A stretch of DNA of 64,000 bases from Solibacter sp039934035 (GCA_039934035.1 JBDTMZ010000096.1:1-64000), one strand, 5' to 3'. Positions 11,359-20,786 are shown, numbered from the stretch's first letter. Made by a program: numbers and translations. Notes: generated by a model from the letters alone, not told the origin.

Positions 11359-11849
11359 CGCTGGAGGCGATCAACGGGATGGATCGTGCGGCGTTCGTCG
11401 AGGCGCTGGGATGGGTGTTCGAGCACTCGCCGTGGGTGGCGGAACGCGCGTGGGCCGCCCGTCCATTTGCTGACCTCGCGGAACTGCATCAGGCGATGAC
11501 CGCGCAGGTGGCTGCCGCGACCTTGGGGGAACAGTTGGCATTGATGCGGGCCCATCCGGATCTGGGGACGCGGGCGAAAATGAGCGAGTCGTCGGTGGGG
11601 GAACAGGCGGGCGCGGGGTTGGACCGGCTGACCCGCGAGGAATTCGAAGGGTTGCAGAAATGGAATGCTGCGTATCGCGAGAAGTTCGGGTTTCCGTTTC
11701 TGTACGCAGTGAAAAACAGCACGAAGTACGATGTTCTGCGCGCGCTCGAAGAGCGGCTTTCGGGCGGCCGGGAAGAGGAGGGCGCTACGGCGCTCGCACA
11801 GATCTACCGCATTGCTCAATCTCGTCTCGAGGACACTGTTCATGCATGA
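11355..11849 (+). CDS. uraD: OHCU decarboxylase (allantoin-forming)
   Basis: The 164-residue protein decarboxylates 2-oxo-4-hydroxy-4-carboxy-5-ureidoimidazoline to S-allantoin, the third step after urate oxidation. It is an all-helical enzyme; visible are the motif MRAHPDLG with catalytic His67 and the C-terminal FGFPFLYAVKNSTK segment. It starts at GTG 11355 in a GTGA overlap with guaD and overlaps the uricase start by 8 bp. It is a free-standing protein, not fused to HIU hydrolase or uricase as in some bacteria. Confidence 0.92.
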   Translation: MTLEAINGMDRAAFVEALGWVFEHSPWVAERAWAARPFADLAELHQAMTAQVAAATLGEQLALMRAHPDLGTRAKMSESSVGEQAGAGLDRLTREEFEGLQKWNAAYREKFGFPFLYAVKNSTKYDVLRALEERLSGGREEEGATALAQIYRIAQSRLEDTVHA

Positions 11850-12729
11850 ATTCGCCAGCGGGAAGAAACGCAATTACTACGGCAAGGGAGACGTGAGCGT
11901 CTATCGTCTGTTGCGCGACGGCAAGACGCCCGGAGCCCCACCTGTATTCGGCGCCAACGTGAAGCTGCTGATCTATGGCGACGCGTTCTGGCCGACCTAC
12001 GAAACGGGCGACAATACCGGGCTGATTGCTACCGACTCGATGAAGAATTTCATTCAGCGGGAGACGATGACGTTTCCAGGGGACGATCTGGAAGAATATT
12101 GCCTCCATCTGGCGACGAAGTTTCTGCAGACGTATCCGCATGTGGAAGGGGCGCAGATTCGCGCGGTTGAGATCCCGTATCACGCCTGCCCTGTCCTTCC
12201 GCCTGGGGCGAGGCCTTTTACTTCCACCGTGGCCTTCGCGCCCACGGGTCCGGATGTTGCAAGCACGCAGTTGGAATTGCGGCGCGTGGGAGCAACACTG
12301 GAGACGGTGGAACTGCGTAGCGGCATCGAGGGCTTCCGGTTGTTGCGATTAGGCGGCAGCGCGTTTCACGGCTTCGTGCGCGACCAGTACACCACGCTGC
12401 CCGATATTCACAATCGTCCGCTGCACATGTGGCTGCGCTTGAATTGGGTTTACAACGAGGCGGCGTGTGGGTACACGCTCGGTGCCGTAACCAGGACTGT
12501 GCGGGCAATCGTGCGTGAGGTGTTTCACGGCTTCGAATCGGGCAGCATTCAGCAGATCATTTACCAAATCGGCATGGAAGTGTTGGCGCGGATTCCGCAA
12601 ATCGCGGAGGTCGATCTGGAGGGTCAGAATCGCACATGGGATACGATTGCGGAATCGGGCGAGGAGGTTGGCGTGTATACCGACGCGCGTCCGCCGTATG
12701 GCTGCCTGGGATTGAGTTTGCGGAGATAG
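11842..12729 (+). CDS. Urate oxidase (uricase), cofactor-free
   Basis: This 295-residue tunnelling-fold oxidase oxidises urate with O2 to 5-hydroxyisourate and H2O2 without metal or flavin. Recognised parts: NYYGKGDVSVYRL near 11-23, NTGLIATDSMKNF at 58-70 with the catalytic Thr64-Asp65, RPFTSTVAFAPTG, and the second-domain stretch FVRDQYTTLPDIHNRPLHMWLRL. The ATG at 11842 overlaps the uraD stop by 8 bp and leaves the family N-terminus intact. With HIU hydrolase and uraD it yields S-allantoin stereospecifically. No catalase gene is adjacent to remove H2O2. Confidence 0.93.
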   Translation: MHEFASGKKRNYYGKGDVSVYRLLRDGKTPGAPPVFGANVKLLIYGDAFWPTYETGDNTGLIATDSMKNFIQRETMTFPGDDLEEYCLHLATKFLQTYPHVEGAQIRAVEIPYHACPVLPPGARPFTSTVAFAPTGPDVASTQLELRRVGATLETVELRSGIEGFRLLRLGGSAFHGFVRDQYTTLPDIHNRPLHMWLRLNWVYNEAACGYTLGAVTRTVRAIVREVFHGFESGSIQQIIYQIGMEVLARIPQIAEVDLEGQNRTWDTIAESGEEVGVYTDARPPYGCLGLSLRR

Positions 12730-12730
12730 C

Positions 12731-13084
12731 GTGGCGAAACTTTCGACTCATGTTTTGGATCTGGCTCGCGGTGTACCGGCGGCGGGCGTGCGTGTCGCGT
12801 TGTACCGCCTGAGCGAAGGCGGGAGCGTGCTGGCGGGTGAGGCGGTCACGAATGCCGATGGCCGCACGGCGGAGTCGCTGCTCGCCGCGCCGGAACTGGC
12901 TGCGGGCGTGTACGAAATCGTCTTTCACGCGGGGGACTATTTCCGGTCCAATGGCGTGTCGCTCACCGAGCCGCCGTTCCTCGACGAAGTAGTGATTCGT
13001 TTCGGGGTGGCAGCAGGTACAGCCTCCTACCACGTGCCACTGTTGCTTTCGCCGTATGGGTACAGTACGTACCGGGGATCGTAA
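12731..13084 (+). CDS. hiuH: 5-hydroxyisourate hydrolase (transthyretin-like)
   Basis: This 117-residue tetrameric enzyme opens the 5-hydroxyisourate ring to give OHCU. It has the family N-terminus LSTHVLDLARGVPAAGV (active-site His7), the central EIVFHAGDYF segment and the diagnostic C-terminal tetrapeptide YRGS. It starts at GTG 12731, one base after the uricase stop, and shares one base with the next start (TAATG). No signal peptide is present, so it acts in the cytoplasm beside uricase. Confidence 0.95.
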   Translation: MAKLSTHVLDLARGVPAAGVRVALYRLSEGGSVLAGEAVTNADGRTAESLLAAPELAAGVYEIVFHAGDYFRSNGVSLTEPPFLDEVVIRFGVAAGTASYHVPLLLSPYGYSTYRGS

Positions 13085-14286
13085 TGACGGGCGCTGACGT
13101 CATCGACCGCTGTCAGGCGCTCGCGCGCATGAGTGAATCCGCGGACTGCATTACTCGAACGTTTTGCTGTCCGGCCATGCACGACATGCATCGCACGCTA
13201 CGCGCTTGGATGGAACCTGCGGGGATGCGGGCGGAGACGGATAGTGCGGGGAATTTGCGCGGCGTTTACCCGGGGCAGCAAGTGGATGGGCCTTGGCTGC
13301 TCATCGGCTCGCATGTGGATACGGTGCCGGATGCCGGCGCGTACGACGGAGTGCTGGGAGTGGTGCTGGGGATTGCCGTGGTGCAGGCATTGCACGGGCG
13401 GCGGTTGCCATTCGGCATTGAGGTGGTGGCGTTCTCCGAGGAAGAGGGCGTGCGCTTCGGCGTGCCGTTTATCGGCAGTCGCGGATTGGTGGGTACGCTC
13501 GACGAGGCGCTGCTGGCGCGCACGGACGCGAAGGGGATTTCGGTGGCACAGGCGCTGCGCGATTTCGGAGTCGGCGAGGCTGCAGCGCGGCGCGAGTATC
13601 TCGGGTACCTGGAAATGCACATCGAGCAGGGTCCGGTGCTGGAATCGCTCGATCTGCCGCTGGGGGTGGTGACGGCGATTGTCGGTCAGACGCGCGCGGA
13701 GGTGCGATTCCGAGGCGCCGCGAATCATGCGGGCACAACTCCGATGCACCTGCGCCGCGACGCGATGGCCGCGGCGGCGCGCTGGATTGCGCTGGTGGAA
13801 CGTGCGGCGCGGGCGACACCGGGAGCGGTGGCAACCGTAGGGTCGGTGCACACCTCACCAGGCGCGGGCAACGTGATCGCTGGCGAGGTTCGCGCGACTC
13901 TGGATGTGCGGCACGCGGACGATGGCGTGCGCGAAGCGCTGGTAGCGCGGTTGCGGAGCGCGGCGGAAATGATCGCGGTCCGACGCGGGCTGCAGGTGGA
14001 ATGGAATGCGCGCTTGAGTCAGGCGGCGGTGGCGTGTGACGCCATCCTCACCGAATTACTGGCGCGCGCGGCAGAGGCGTGCGGACAGCGCGCGCATCGC
14101 CTGGCGAGCGGCGCGGGGCACGATGCGATGATCGTGGCAGCGATCGCGCCGGTGGCGATGCTGTTTCTGCGGTCGCCCGGCGGCATCAGTCACCATCCGG
14201 ACGAAGCGGTGAATGCGGGCGATGTGGAGGCGGCGCTGGCGGCGGGTGCGGCCTTTCTGGGGGAACTGGAGCGGCGGTATGTTTGA
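13084..14286 (+). CDS. allC: Allantoate amidohydrolase, M20 family
   Basis: This 400-residue two-metal amidohydrolase probably splits allantoate to S-ureidoglycine, ammonia and CO2. Metal ligands sit in GSHVDTVPDAGAYDG, in SEEEGVRFG, in MHIEQGPVLE and in the C-terminal GGISHHPDE. This is the AllC/HyuC subfamily of M20. The assignment to allantoate rather than another carbamoyl compound rests on its place directly before allantoinase and on the presence of a second, different paralogue at 16359 fitting the later ureidoglycolate step. The two M20 genes could have swapped roles, but GVPFIGSRGLVG here resembles known allantoate enzymes. Confidence 0.85.
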   Translation: MTGADVIDRCQALARMSESADCITRTFCCPAMHDMHRTLRAWMEPAGMRAETDSAGNLRGVYPGQQVDGPWLLIGSHVDTVPDAGAYDGVLGVVLGIAVVQALHGRRLPFGIEVVAFSEEEGVRFGVPFIGSRGLVGTLDEALLARTDAKGISVAQALRDFGVGEAAARREYLGYLEMHIEQGPVLESLDLPLGVVTAIVGQTRAEVRFRGAANHAGTTPMHLRRDAMAAAARWIALVERAARATPGAVATVGSVHTSPGAGNVIAGEVRATLDVRHADDGVREALVARLRSAAEMIAVRRGLQVEWNARLSQAAVACDAILTELLARAAEACGQRAHRLASGAGHDAMIVAAIAPVAMLFLRSPGGISHHPDEAVNAGDVEAALAAGAAFLGELERRYV

Positions 14287-15634
14287 CCTGGTAGTGCGCG
14301 GCGGCACGGTGGTAAGCGGTACGGCGATGGGACAGGCCGACATCGCGGTGGAAGACGGCGTGATTCGCGAGGTCGGGCGGGAACTGGCCGCGGGCCGCGA
14401 AGAGATTGACGCGCGAGGTCTGACGATCTTTCCGGGCTTGATCGACGTGCATCTGCACTTCAACGAGCCGGGTAGGACGGAATGGGAAGGCGCTGCCACG
14501 GGGAGTCGCGCGCTGGCGGCGGGAGGCGGCACGCTGTATTTCGACATGCCGCTCAACTCGACGCCGTGCACGGTGGACGCTGCGGCATTCGACGCGAAGC
14601 GCGCCGCGCTGGAGAAGGCATCGGTCACGGATTTCGGATTGTGGGGCGGCATCGTGCCGGGGAATCGCGAGTGCCTGCCGGAGCTTGCGGCTCGCGGCGT
14701 GGTGGGGTTCAAGGCGTTTCTCAGCGATTCCGGATTGCCCGAGTTTCCGCGCGCCGACGATCTCACGTTTTACGAAGCACTGCAGGTGGCGGCGGCGCAC
14801 AATCTGCCGGTCTCGGTGCACGCCGAAAGCGAAGAGATTACAGGCCGGCTGGCGCGGCGTATGCGAGACGCCGGGCGCAGCGACGTGCGCGCGTTCCTGG
14901 AATCGCGCCCGGTGGTGGCGGAGGTGGAGGCGATTCAACGAGCAGCCCTATTGGCGCGTACAGCCGGGGCGTGGCTGCACATCGTGCACATCAGCTCGGG
15001 ACGGGGCGTTGCGGCGGCGCTGGAGGCGCGCGCGCTGGGTACGAACCTCACGATCGAAACGTGTCCGCACTATCTCTTCTTCACTGGCGAAGACATGGAG
15101 AGGCTCGGCGCCGTGGCAAAGTGCGCGCCGCCGCTGCGGCCCCCTGATGACGTGGAAGCGTTATGGCAGCGCCTGCTGCACGATGAAATCGACATGATCG
15201 CGTCGGACCATTCGCCAAGCTCGCCGGAGCTCAAAACGGACACGGATTTCTTTCGCGTGTGGGGCGGAATCGCCGGGGTGCAGTCGCGGCTCGCCGTACT
15301 GCTGGAGGGCGGATATCACCGGCGCGGAGTTCCGCTGACGACCCTCGCGCGCGTGGCGGCGGAAACACCGGCGCGCCGGTTCCGCATCGCCGGAAAAGGC
15401 GAGATCGCTGCGAGTTTCGATGCTGACCTCACGCTGGTAGACCTCGCGCGCGCCACCACATTGACGGCGGACGACCTGCACCAGCGCCATCCTCAATCGC
15501 CCTACACCGGATATACTTTCCGCGGCGCGGTGGTGCGCACGCTGCAACGGGGAAAGACCATTTATTTCAATGGCGCTATCACGGCCGCGAGCGCGGGCCG
15601 CTTTGTGCGGCCACAACTACAGGAGCTCTCATGA
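14279..15634 (+). CDS. allB: Allantoinase
   Basis: This 451-residue dihydroorotase-like amidohydrolase opens S-allantoin to allantoate. Motifs: DVHLHFNEPGRTEWEG at 56-71 (His58, His60), VGFKAFLSDSG with the lysine expected to be carbamylated, SVHAESEE, HIVHISSG and SDHSPSS for the second metal and catalytic Asp. The ATG at 14279 overlaps the allC stop by 8 bp. A longer in-frame start exists but adds Arg/Trp-rich residues from the overlapping frame. The gene ends in an ATGA overlap with allE. Confidence 0.93.
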   Translation: MFDLVVRGGTVVSGTAMGQADIAVEDGVIREVGRELAAGREEIDARGLTIFPGLIDVHLHFNEPGRTEWEGAATGSRALAAGGGTLYFDMPLNSTPCTVDAAAFDAKRAALEKASVTDFGLWGGIVPGNRECLPELAARGVVGFKAFLSDSGLPEFPRADDLTFYEALQVAAAHNLPVSVHAESEEITGRLARRMRDAGRSDVRAFLESRPVVAEVEAIQRAALLARTAGAWLHIVHISSGRGVAAALEARALGTNLTIETCPHYLFFTGEDMERLGAVAKCAPPLRPPDDVEALWQRLLHDEIDMIASDHSPSSPELKTDTDFFRVWGGIAGVQSRLAVLLEGGYHRRGVPLTTLARVAAETPARRFRIAGKGEIAASFDADLTLVDLARATTLTADDLHQRHPQSPYTGYTFRGAVVRTLQRGKTIYFNGAITAASAGRFVRPQLQELS

Positions 15635-16362
15635 TCCAACTCGGACAGACGCGCAGCGTGGCGCACCGCAATCACGCACTGTTGACGCCGGACACGTTCG
15701 TGCGCGCCCCGCTACCGGGGATGATTGCCGCCACGGCCATCGTGCATACGGCGCCGGCGATGGGCGCTGCGTTCACCCAGTACACGGCCGAGTTCGAGAC
15801 GGGCGGCCGGTTGGGGGCGTGCGCGACGCAGCGTTTCCTGTACGTGCTCGAAGGCGAACTCGCGATCGAGGAAGGCCGTAAGAAGCATCGACTGCCGGCG
15901 GGTGACTACGCGTATCTGCCGGACGGTGATACGGCGGTGAGCGCTTCGAAGGCCAGCCGCGCCGCGGTGATCGAAAAGGTGTATCAGCCGCTGCGCGGCA
16001 CGCGCGCTCCGAAACTGCTGATCGGGGCGGAGGGCGAGATCGAGGGGCAACCTCTGATGGGGGACGACTGGGTCACGGTGCGCAAACTGTTACCCGAAGA
16101 TCCAGCGTTCGATTTCGCGGTCAACACTATGACGTATGCGCCGGGCGCGACCCTTCCGATGGTGGAAGTCCACGTCATGGAGCATGGGCTGCTGATGCTC
16201 GACGGGGGCGGTATTTATCGTCTGGACGACAAGTGGTACGCGGCGTCGGCGGGCGATTTCATATGGATGGGTCCGTACTGCCCGCAGTGGTTCGGCGCGC
16301 TCGGGAAATCGCCGGCGAAATATCTGCTGTACAAAGATTGGAATCGTCATCCACTGCCATGA
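15631..16362 (+). CDS. allE: (S)-ureidoglycine aminohydrolase, bicupin
   Basis: This 243-residue bicupin releases ammonia from S-ureidoglycine to give S-ureidoglycolate, with manganese in the C-terminal cupin. Visible: the N-terminal HRNHALLTPDTFVRAPLPGM, a first cupin (about 60-120), and a second (about 165-235) with PMVEVHVMEHGLLMLDGGGIY supplying His and Glu ligands. GDFIWMGPYCPQWFGALG is typical of the YlbA/AllE group. It overlaps the stop of allantoinase and the start of the final amidohydrolase by 4 bp each. Confidence 0.93.
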   Translation: MIQLGQTRSVAHRNHALLTPDTFVRAPLPGMIAATAIVHTAPAMGAAFTQYTAEFETGGRLGACATQRFLYVLEGELAIEEGRKKHRLPAGDYAYLPDGDTAVSASKASRAAVIEKVYQPLRGTRAPKLLIGAEGEIEGQPLMGDDWVTVRKLLPEDPAFDFAVNTMTYAPGATLPMVEVHVMEHGLLMLDGGGIYRLDDKWYAASAGDFIWMGPYCPQWFGALGKSPAKYLLYKDWNRHPLP

Positions 16363-17597
16363 AGCTGTACATCGACACAGACCACATCGTCAGCGAACTC
16401 GACGAACTGGCGGGATTTTCCGATGCGCCGGCGCCCGCGGTCACACGCATTGTGTTCTCGCCCGCGGACCTGCAGGCGCGCGCCTGGCTGAAGGAAAAGT
16501 GCGCCGCGGCTGGGCTGGGGGTTCGCGAGGACGCGGTGGGCAATTGCTTCGCGCGCTGGGCGGGGACGGACCCGTCACTGCCGGCGGTGGCGAGCGGCTC
16601 ACACATCGATGCCATTCCACATTCCGGGCGATTCGACGGGACGGTGGGTGTGGTGGGAATGTTGGAGGCGATGCGCGCGTTGCAGGCGGCGGGCTTCCGG
16701 CCGCGCCGGTCGATCGAGCTGATTCACTTCACGTCCGAGGAGCCTACGCGCTTCGGGCTGGGATGCCTGGGGAGCCGCCTGCTTTCAGGCTCGCTTGCGG
16801 CGGAGCGCGCCGCGGCGCTCAAGGATACGCACGGCGCCACGCTCGATGAGGTGCGCGAGGCCGCCGGATTCACAGGCGGATTGGAGAGTGTGGCGCTGCC
16901 ACCGAACCGGTATCACGCGTTTGTGGAACTGCACATCGAACAGGGTCCGCTGCTGGAGCGCACGCAGGTGCCGCTTGGAGTAGTGACGGCGATCGCGGCG
17001 CCGGCGACTCTCGATATTGCGGTGCAGGGCGAGGGCGGACATGCCGGCGGAGTGTTGATGCCGTACCGGCGCGATGCGCTAGCGGCGGCAGCGGAAATCG
17101 TACTGGCGGTGGAGGCGGCGGCGAAATCGACCGGCGCGATCGATACGGTGGGCACGGTAGGCATCTGCGAGGTGTTTCCAGGGGCGGTGAACAGCGTGCC
17201 GAGTCAGGTGCGGATTACGGCGGACGTGCGGGACGTTCAGTTGGAGCGGCGCAATGCGGTGCTGGCGGCAATCGGGGAACGCTGCCAGGCGGTGGCTGCG
17301 TCGCGGCGGGTGACGGTCACGTGCGACGTGCTCAATGCCGATGCGCCCGCGGAATGCAGCGTGCTGGTGATGGGCGCGCTGGAGGCAGCGTGCCGTGAAC
17401 TGGAGGTAGCGTATCGGTCGATGGTGAGCCGCGCCTATCACGACTCGCTCTTCATGGCGCGCATCGCTCCCACGGCGATGCTGTTCATTCCGTGCCGCGA
17501 TGGCGTGAGTCATCGGCCCGACGAGTTCGCCACGCCGGAAGATATCGCGCGGGGCACGCTTGTGCTGGCGCACGCACTGGCGCGGTTGGCGGGCTGA
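16359..17597 (+). CDS. Ureidoglycolate amidohydrolase, M20 family
   Basis: This 412-residue M20 amidohydrolase probably ends the route: S-ureidoglycolate to glyoxylate, two ammonia and CO2. Metal motifs are GSHIDAIPHSGRFDG, FTSEEPTRFGLGCLGSRL, ELHIEQGPLLE and GVSHRPDEFA. The TSEEPTRFG-CLGSRL wording matches plant-type ureidoglycolate amidohydrolase more than allantoate enzymes, and the position after allE fits. The ATG at 16359 sits in an ATGA overlap with allE. It is the last operon gene; no glyoxylate-using gene follows. Specificity is inferred from motif and context. Confidence 0.82.
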   Translation: MKLYIDTDHIVSELDELAGFSDAPAPAVTRIVFSPADLQARAWLKEKCAAAGLGVREDAVGNCFARWAGTDPSLPAVASGSHIDAIPHSGRFDGTVGVVGMLEAMRALQAAGFRPRRSIELIHFTSEEPTRFGLGCLGSRLLSGSLAAERAAALKDTHGATLDEVREAAGFTGGLESVALPPNRYHAFVELHIEQGPLLERTQVPLGVVTAIAAPATLDIAVQGEGGHAGGVLMPYRRDALAAAAEIVLAVEAAAKSTGAIDTVGTVGICEVFPGAVNSVPSQVRITADVRDVQLERRNAVLAAIGERCQAVAASRRVTVTCDVLNADAPAECSVLVMGALEAACRELEVAYRSMVSRAYHDSLFMARIAPTAMLFIPCRDGVSHRPDEFATPEDIARGTLVLAHALARLAG

Positions 17598-17835
17598 CTG
17601 GCGCGTATCTAGCGCATTCCCGCATGGGAGGCGGCGCGGCGTAAGCCCTCGCCCGCGGCCCGCTGGCGCACGCGGTGGCGCGTGACGCGCGCATCACTCA
17701 ATCCCGCGTTCGAATCGGCGGCGGGATCTCGCGGCCGCCCGGCGTTTGGCCGGCTGAATGCCCCTTGACGGACGCGTTAAAATGAAACATATCGCATTCC
17801 CCGCGTTTTCAACGGCACATGCGACCGTTTTTCTC
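17598..17835. other. Intergenic gap after the purine operon
   Basis: This 238-base gap is very GC-rich. It contains TCCCGC/GCGGGA pairing around 17700-17725, which may act as a weak terminator, and TTGACG at 17763-17768 upstream of the methyltransferase gene without a convincing -10 partner. No S-adenosylmethionine riboswitch, tRNA or gene was recognised. Confidence 0.4.
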
Positions 17836-19701
17836 ATGACTACAACTACTCGCACTCGCGCTCAGGAATTTCGTGACCAGTTGTCCAGCCGCGTTCTGGT
17901 GGCCGATGGAGCGATGGGTACCATGCTGTACTCGCGCGGCGTCTTCATCAATCGCTGCTTCGACGAACTGAACCTCTCGGCGCCGGACATGGTACGCCAG
18001 ATTCATCAAGAATACGCGAAGGCGGGCGCAGAAATTCTCGAGACCAACACGTTCGGTGCGACGCGGCAGCGGCTGGGCGCCTTCGGGTTCGCCGAGAAGC
18101 TGAAGGCGATCAACCTGGCAGGCGTGAAACTGGCGCGCGAAGCGGCCAACGGCGCTTTCGTCGCAGGCGCGGTAGGCCCGCTAAACGTGCGCATCGAACC
18201 TCTCGGCCCAACCTCGTTTGCCGAGGCCCGCGCCGCCTTCCGGGAACAGATCAACGCACTGCTGGAAGCCGGAGTGGACCTGCTGATCTTCGAGACTTTC
18301 GGCAATCTCGACGAACTGCGCGAGGCAGTGATGGCGGGGCACGACGCCGGCGGCGGTGAAATCCCGATGATCGCGCAGGTTACGATCGACGATTTCGGCC
18401 ACCTCCCGGGAGGCACCGATACCGAGACGTTCACGCGCGAAATGAACTCGTGGCCCGTGGACGCGATCGGGCTCAACTGTTCGGTGGGCCCGAAAGCCAC
18501 GCTAGAGACGGTGGAGCGCATGGTGGAGTACGCCACCAAGCCGCTGAGCGCCATGCCCAATGCGGGCCTGCCGATGCGCGTGGAAGGGCGCAATATTTAT
18601 CTCTGCTCGCCGGAGTACATGTCGCAATATGCGCGCCGTCTGCTCTGGGCGGGCGTAAAGGTCATCGGCGGCTGTTGTGGCACCACGCCGGACCACATCA
18701 AGCTGATTCGTTCGGAAACGCGTTCGCTGCAGCCGTTGCAGAAGAAACTGTCGGTTACGGTGGAAGAACCGAAGGCCAAGGCGCAGGCGATGGCGCCGGT
18801 GCCGGTGGCCGAGAAATCGAAGGTCGGCGCGAAGCTTGCCGCAGGCGAGTTTGTGTCGTTTGTGGAGATTCTGCCGCCGCGCGGCGTGGATGCTTCGCGC
18901 GAAATCGCCGGCGCCAAGCTCTGCGCGGAGCACGGCATCGACGCCATCAACGTTCCGGACGGCCCGCGTGCCAGCGCGCGCCTGAGCGCGCAGGTGACTT
19001 GCCGCCTGATTCAGGAGCAGGCGGGAATCGAAGCCGTCAACCATTTCTGCTGCCGCGACCGCAACATTCTCGGCATTCAAAGCGAATTGCTGGGCGCGCA
19101 CAGCATGGGCGTGCGCAACCTGATTTGCATCACCGGCGATCCGCCGCGCATGGGCGCTTACCCGGATGCCACCGCGGTATTCGACGTGGACGCCATCGGC
19201 CTTGTGAATATCGTCAAGAATCTCAATCACGGCCTCGATATCGGCGGCAATCCGATTGGCTCGCAGACGGCGCTACTGATCGGCGTGGGCGCCAATCCGG
19301 GCGCATTGAACATGGACGAGGAGATCCGCCGTTTCGAGTGGAAGGTGGAAGCGGGCGCGGAGTACGTGGTGACGCAGCCCGTCTTCGATCTCGACCTGAT
19401 GGAGGCGTTTCTCAAACGCATCGCGCACACGAAGATTCCGGTGCTGTGCGGGATCTGGCCGCTTACCAGTTTCCGCAATGCGGAGTTCATGGTGAACGAA
19501 CTGCGCGTACCCGTGCCGGAGTCTTTCATGGAGCGTATGCGCCGCGTCGATAATGCGGAAGCGGCGCGCGAGGAAGGTGTCGCGATCGCGCGCGAAATGG
19601 TGGCGCGCGTCTGCAAAATGGTGCAGGGCGTCCAACTGAGCGCTCCGTTCGGCCGATACCAGATGGCCCTTGACGTTGCCGAAGCCATCGAGCCTCGCTA
19701 A
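17836..19701 (+). CDS. Bifunctional homocysteine S-methyltransferase / 5,10-methylenetetrahydrofolate reductase
   Basis: This 621-residue fusion has an N-terminal homocysteine S-methyltransferase domain (about 1-300) and a C-terminal MetF-type flavoprotein domain (about 335-621). The methyltransferase starts with VLVADGAMGTMLYSRG and has the zinc cysteines in GLNCSVGP and GGCCGTTPDH. The reductase part includes FVEILPPRG, NVPDGPRASAR, ITGDPPRMG and VTQPVFDL. Such YitJ-like proteins link folate one-carbon units to methionine synthesis. ATG 17836 gives a short polar leader before the barrel; in-frame ATGs at 17758 and 17782 are possible but add unrelated residues. The gene stands alone. Confidence 0.92.
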   Translation: MTTTTRTRAQEFRDQLSSRVLVADGAMGTMLYSRGVFINRCFDELNLSAPDMVRQIHQEYAKAGAEILETNTFGATRQRLGAFGFAEKLKAINLAGVKLAREAANGAFVAGAVGPLNVRIEPLGPTSFAEARAAFREQINALLEAGVDLLIFETFGNLDELREAVMAGHDAGGGEIPMIAQVTIDDFGHLPGGTDTETFTREMNSWPVDAIGLNCSVGPKATLETVERMVEYATKPLSAMPNAGLPMRVEGRNIYLCSPEYMSQYARRLLWAGVKVIGGCCGTTPDHIKLIRSETRSLQPLQKKLSVTVEEPKAKAQAMAPVPVAEKSKVGAKLAAGEFVSFVEILPPRGVDASREIAGAKLCAEHGIDAINVPDGPRASARLSAQVTCRLIQEQAGIEAVNHFCCRDRNILGIQSELLGAHSMGVRNLICITGDPPRMGAYPDATAVFDVDAIGLVNIVKNLNHGLDIGGNPIGSQTALLIGVGANPGALNMDEEIRRFEWKVEAGAEYVVTQPVFDLDLMEAFLKRIAHTKIPVLCGIWPLTSFRNAEFMVNELRVPVPESFMERMRRVDNAEAAREEGVAIAREMVARVCKMVQGVQLSAPFGRYQMALDVAEAIEPR

Positions 19702-19753
19702 GATCGAAGTGGACCAAGTACGTAGCGACGAACACCTGGACAAATAGCTCACG

Positions 19754-20392
19754 ATGGCAACCGATCTGGTCGAAATTGACCCGCAGGATCCCCAGCCCGA
19801 AGCGCTGGAGCGAGCCGCAGCCGCGGTGCGGCGCGGCAAAGTAGTGGCAATCCCTACCGACGCGCTTTACACGCTGGTGGCCGATCCGTTCAACCTGCGT
19901 GCGGTCACTGGCGTTTTCCAGGCGAAGGGCCGCGAGTCGAGCCGGTCCCTGCCGATTCTGGTCCGGGACCACCTGATGGCCGAGGATCTGGCGAGCGAAT
20001 TGACGGCGCGGTTCTCCATCCTGGTGCGCCGTTTCTGGCCAGGACCGCTCACGGTGATCGTCCCGGCGGCGGCCAAGGTTCCGCTGAAGGTCACGGGAAA
20101 CACCGGACGCCTGGCGCTGCGCCAATCGCGATCGATCGTCGCGTCGAAGTTACTCACGCTGCTCGATCAGCCGCTGATCTCGACCAGTGCCAACATCTCC
20201 GGACATCCCACGTGCCATAGCGGAATCGACGTGTTTGGCACCATGGATGGCCGCGTGGACCTGGTGCTGGATGGCGGGCCGTGCGTGGGCGAAGGCGCCA
20301 CCACTGTCGATATCACCGAGCCTTACTGGCGCGTCATCAAGAGCGGAGCCATCAGCGAGAAGGAAATCGCGGAGTGCCTGGAAGCATCCTGA
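19754..20392 (+). CDS. sua5: L-threonylcarbamoyladenylate synthase (Sua5/YciO/YrdC)
   Basis: This 212-residue enzyme makes threonylcarbamoyl-AMP from threonine, bicarbonate and ATP, the first step of the t6A37 modification in ANN-decoding tRNAs. The YrdC fold covers nearly the whole protein: GKVVAIPTDALYTLVADPFN near 34-53, KGRESSRSLPILV (substrate and ATP contacts), WPGPLTVI and ISTSANISG. There is no extra Sua5 C-terminal domain, so it is the short TsaC-like type. It lies 52 bp after the metH/metF-like gene and 28 bp before crcB, all on the same strand. Confidence 0.92.
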   Translation: MATDLVEIDPQDPQPEALERAAAAVRRGKVVAIPTDALYTLVADPFNLRAVTGVFQAKGRESSRSLPILVRDHLMAEDLASELTARFSILVRRFWPGPLTVIVPAAAKVPLKVTGNTGRLALRQSRSIVASKLLTLLDQPLISTSANISGHPTCHSGIDVFGTMDGRVDLVLDGGPCVGEGATTVDITEPYWRVIKSGAISEKEIAECLEAS

Positions 20393-20420
20393 GCGCGGTC
20401 ACCCGCCCGGACCGGCAGCG

Positions 20421-20786
20421 ATGAAGTATCTGCTCATCGCGCTGGGCGGAGGCGCGGGTTCTCTCGCCCGCTACGCCGCGGGCACCGCCATCGCCAACCG
20501 GTACGGCGCGCGGTTTCCCATTGGCACGCTGGTGGTGAATGTCACCGGCTGCTTCCTGATCGGGTTGGTGATGACGGTGCTCACGGAGCGGCAGCCGCAT
20601 CCTTACTGGCGGATGGCCCTGGTGGTGGGATTTCTGGGCGGCTACACCACGTTTTCGAGTTTCGAATGGGAGACCTGGTCGGCCGTGCGTAGCGGCGGCT
20701 TCTGGCTGGGCTTGGCGAACGTCGCCGGAAGCGTCATCTTCGGGTACTTTGCTGTTTGGCTCGGAGCGCTGCTGGCGCGGCGGTGA
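20421..20786 (+). CDS. crcB: Fluoride channel CrcB/Fluc
   Basis: This 121-residue inner-membrane protein has four predicted membrane helices and should form a dual-topology dimer that exports fluoride. Seen are GGGAGSLARYAAG near 9-21, GTLVVNVTGCFLIG with Asn40, and GGYTTFSSFEWET, the phenylalanine-box segment. The ATG at 20421 gives the standard length. Only 28 bp separate it from sua5, leaving no room for a fluoride riboswitch, so it is probably co-transcribed with sua5. Confidence 0.93.
   Translation: MKYLLIALGGGAGSLARYAAGTAIANRYGARFPIGTLVVNVTGCFLIGLVMTVLTERQPHPYWRMALVVGFLGGYTTFSSFEWETWSAVRSGGFWLGLANVAGSVIFGYFAVWLGALLARR

Noticed and set aside
17705..17725. GTTCGAATC resembling a tRNA T-loop
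   Set aside because: The flanking bases do not form a T-stem, and no anticodon arm or acceptor stem is present.
20393..20420. Fluoride riboswitch before crcB
   Set aside because: Only 28 bases separate the genes, too few for the riboswitch.
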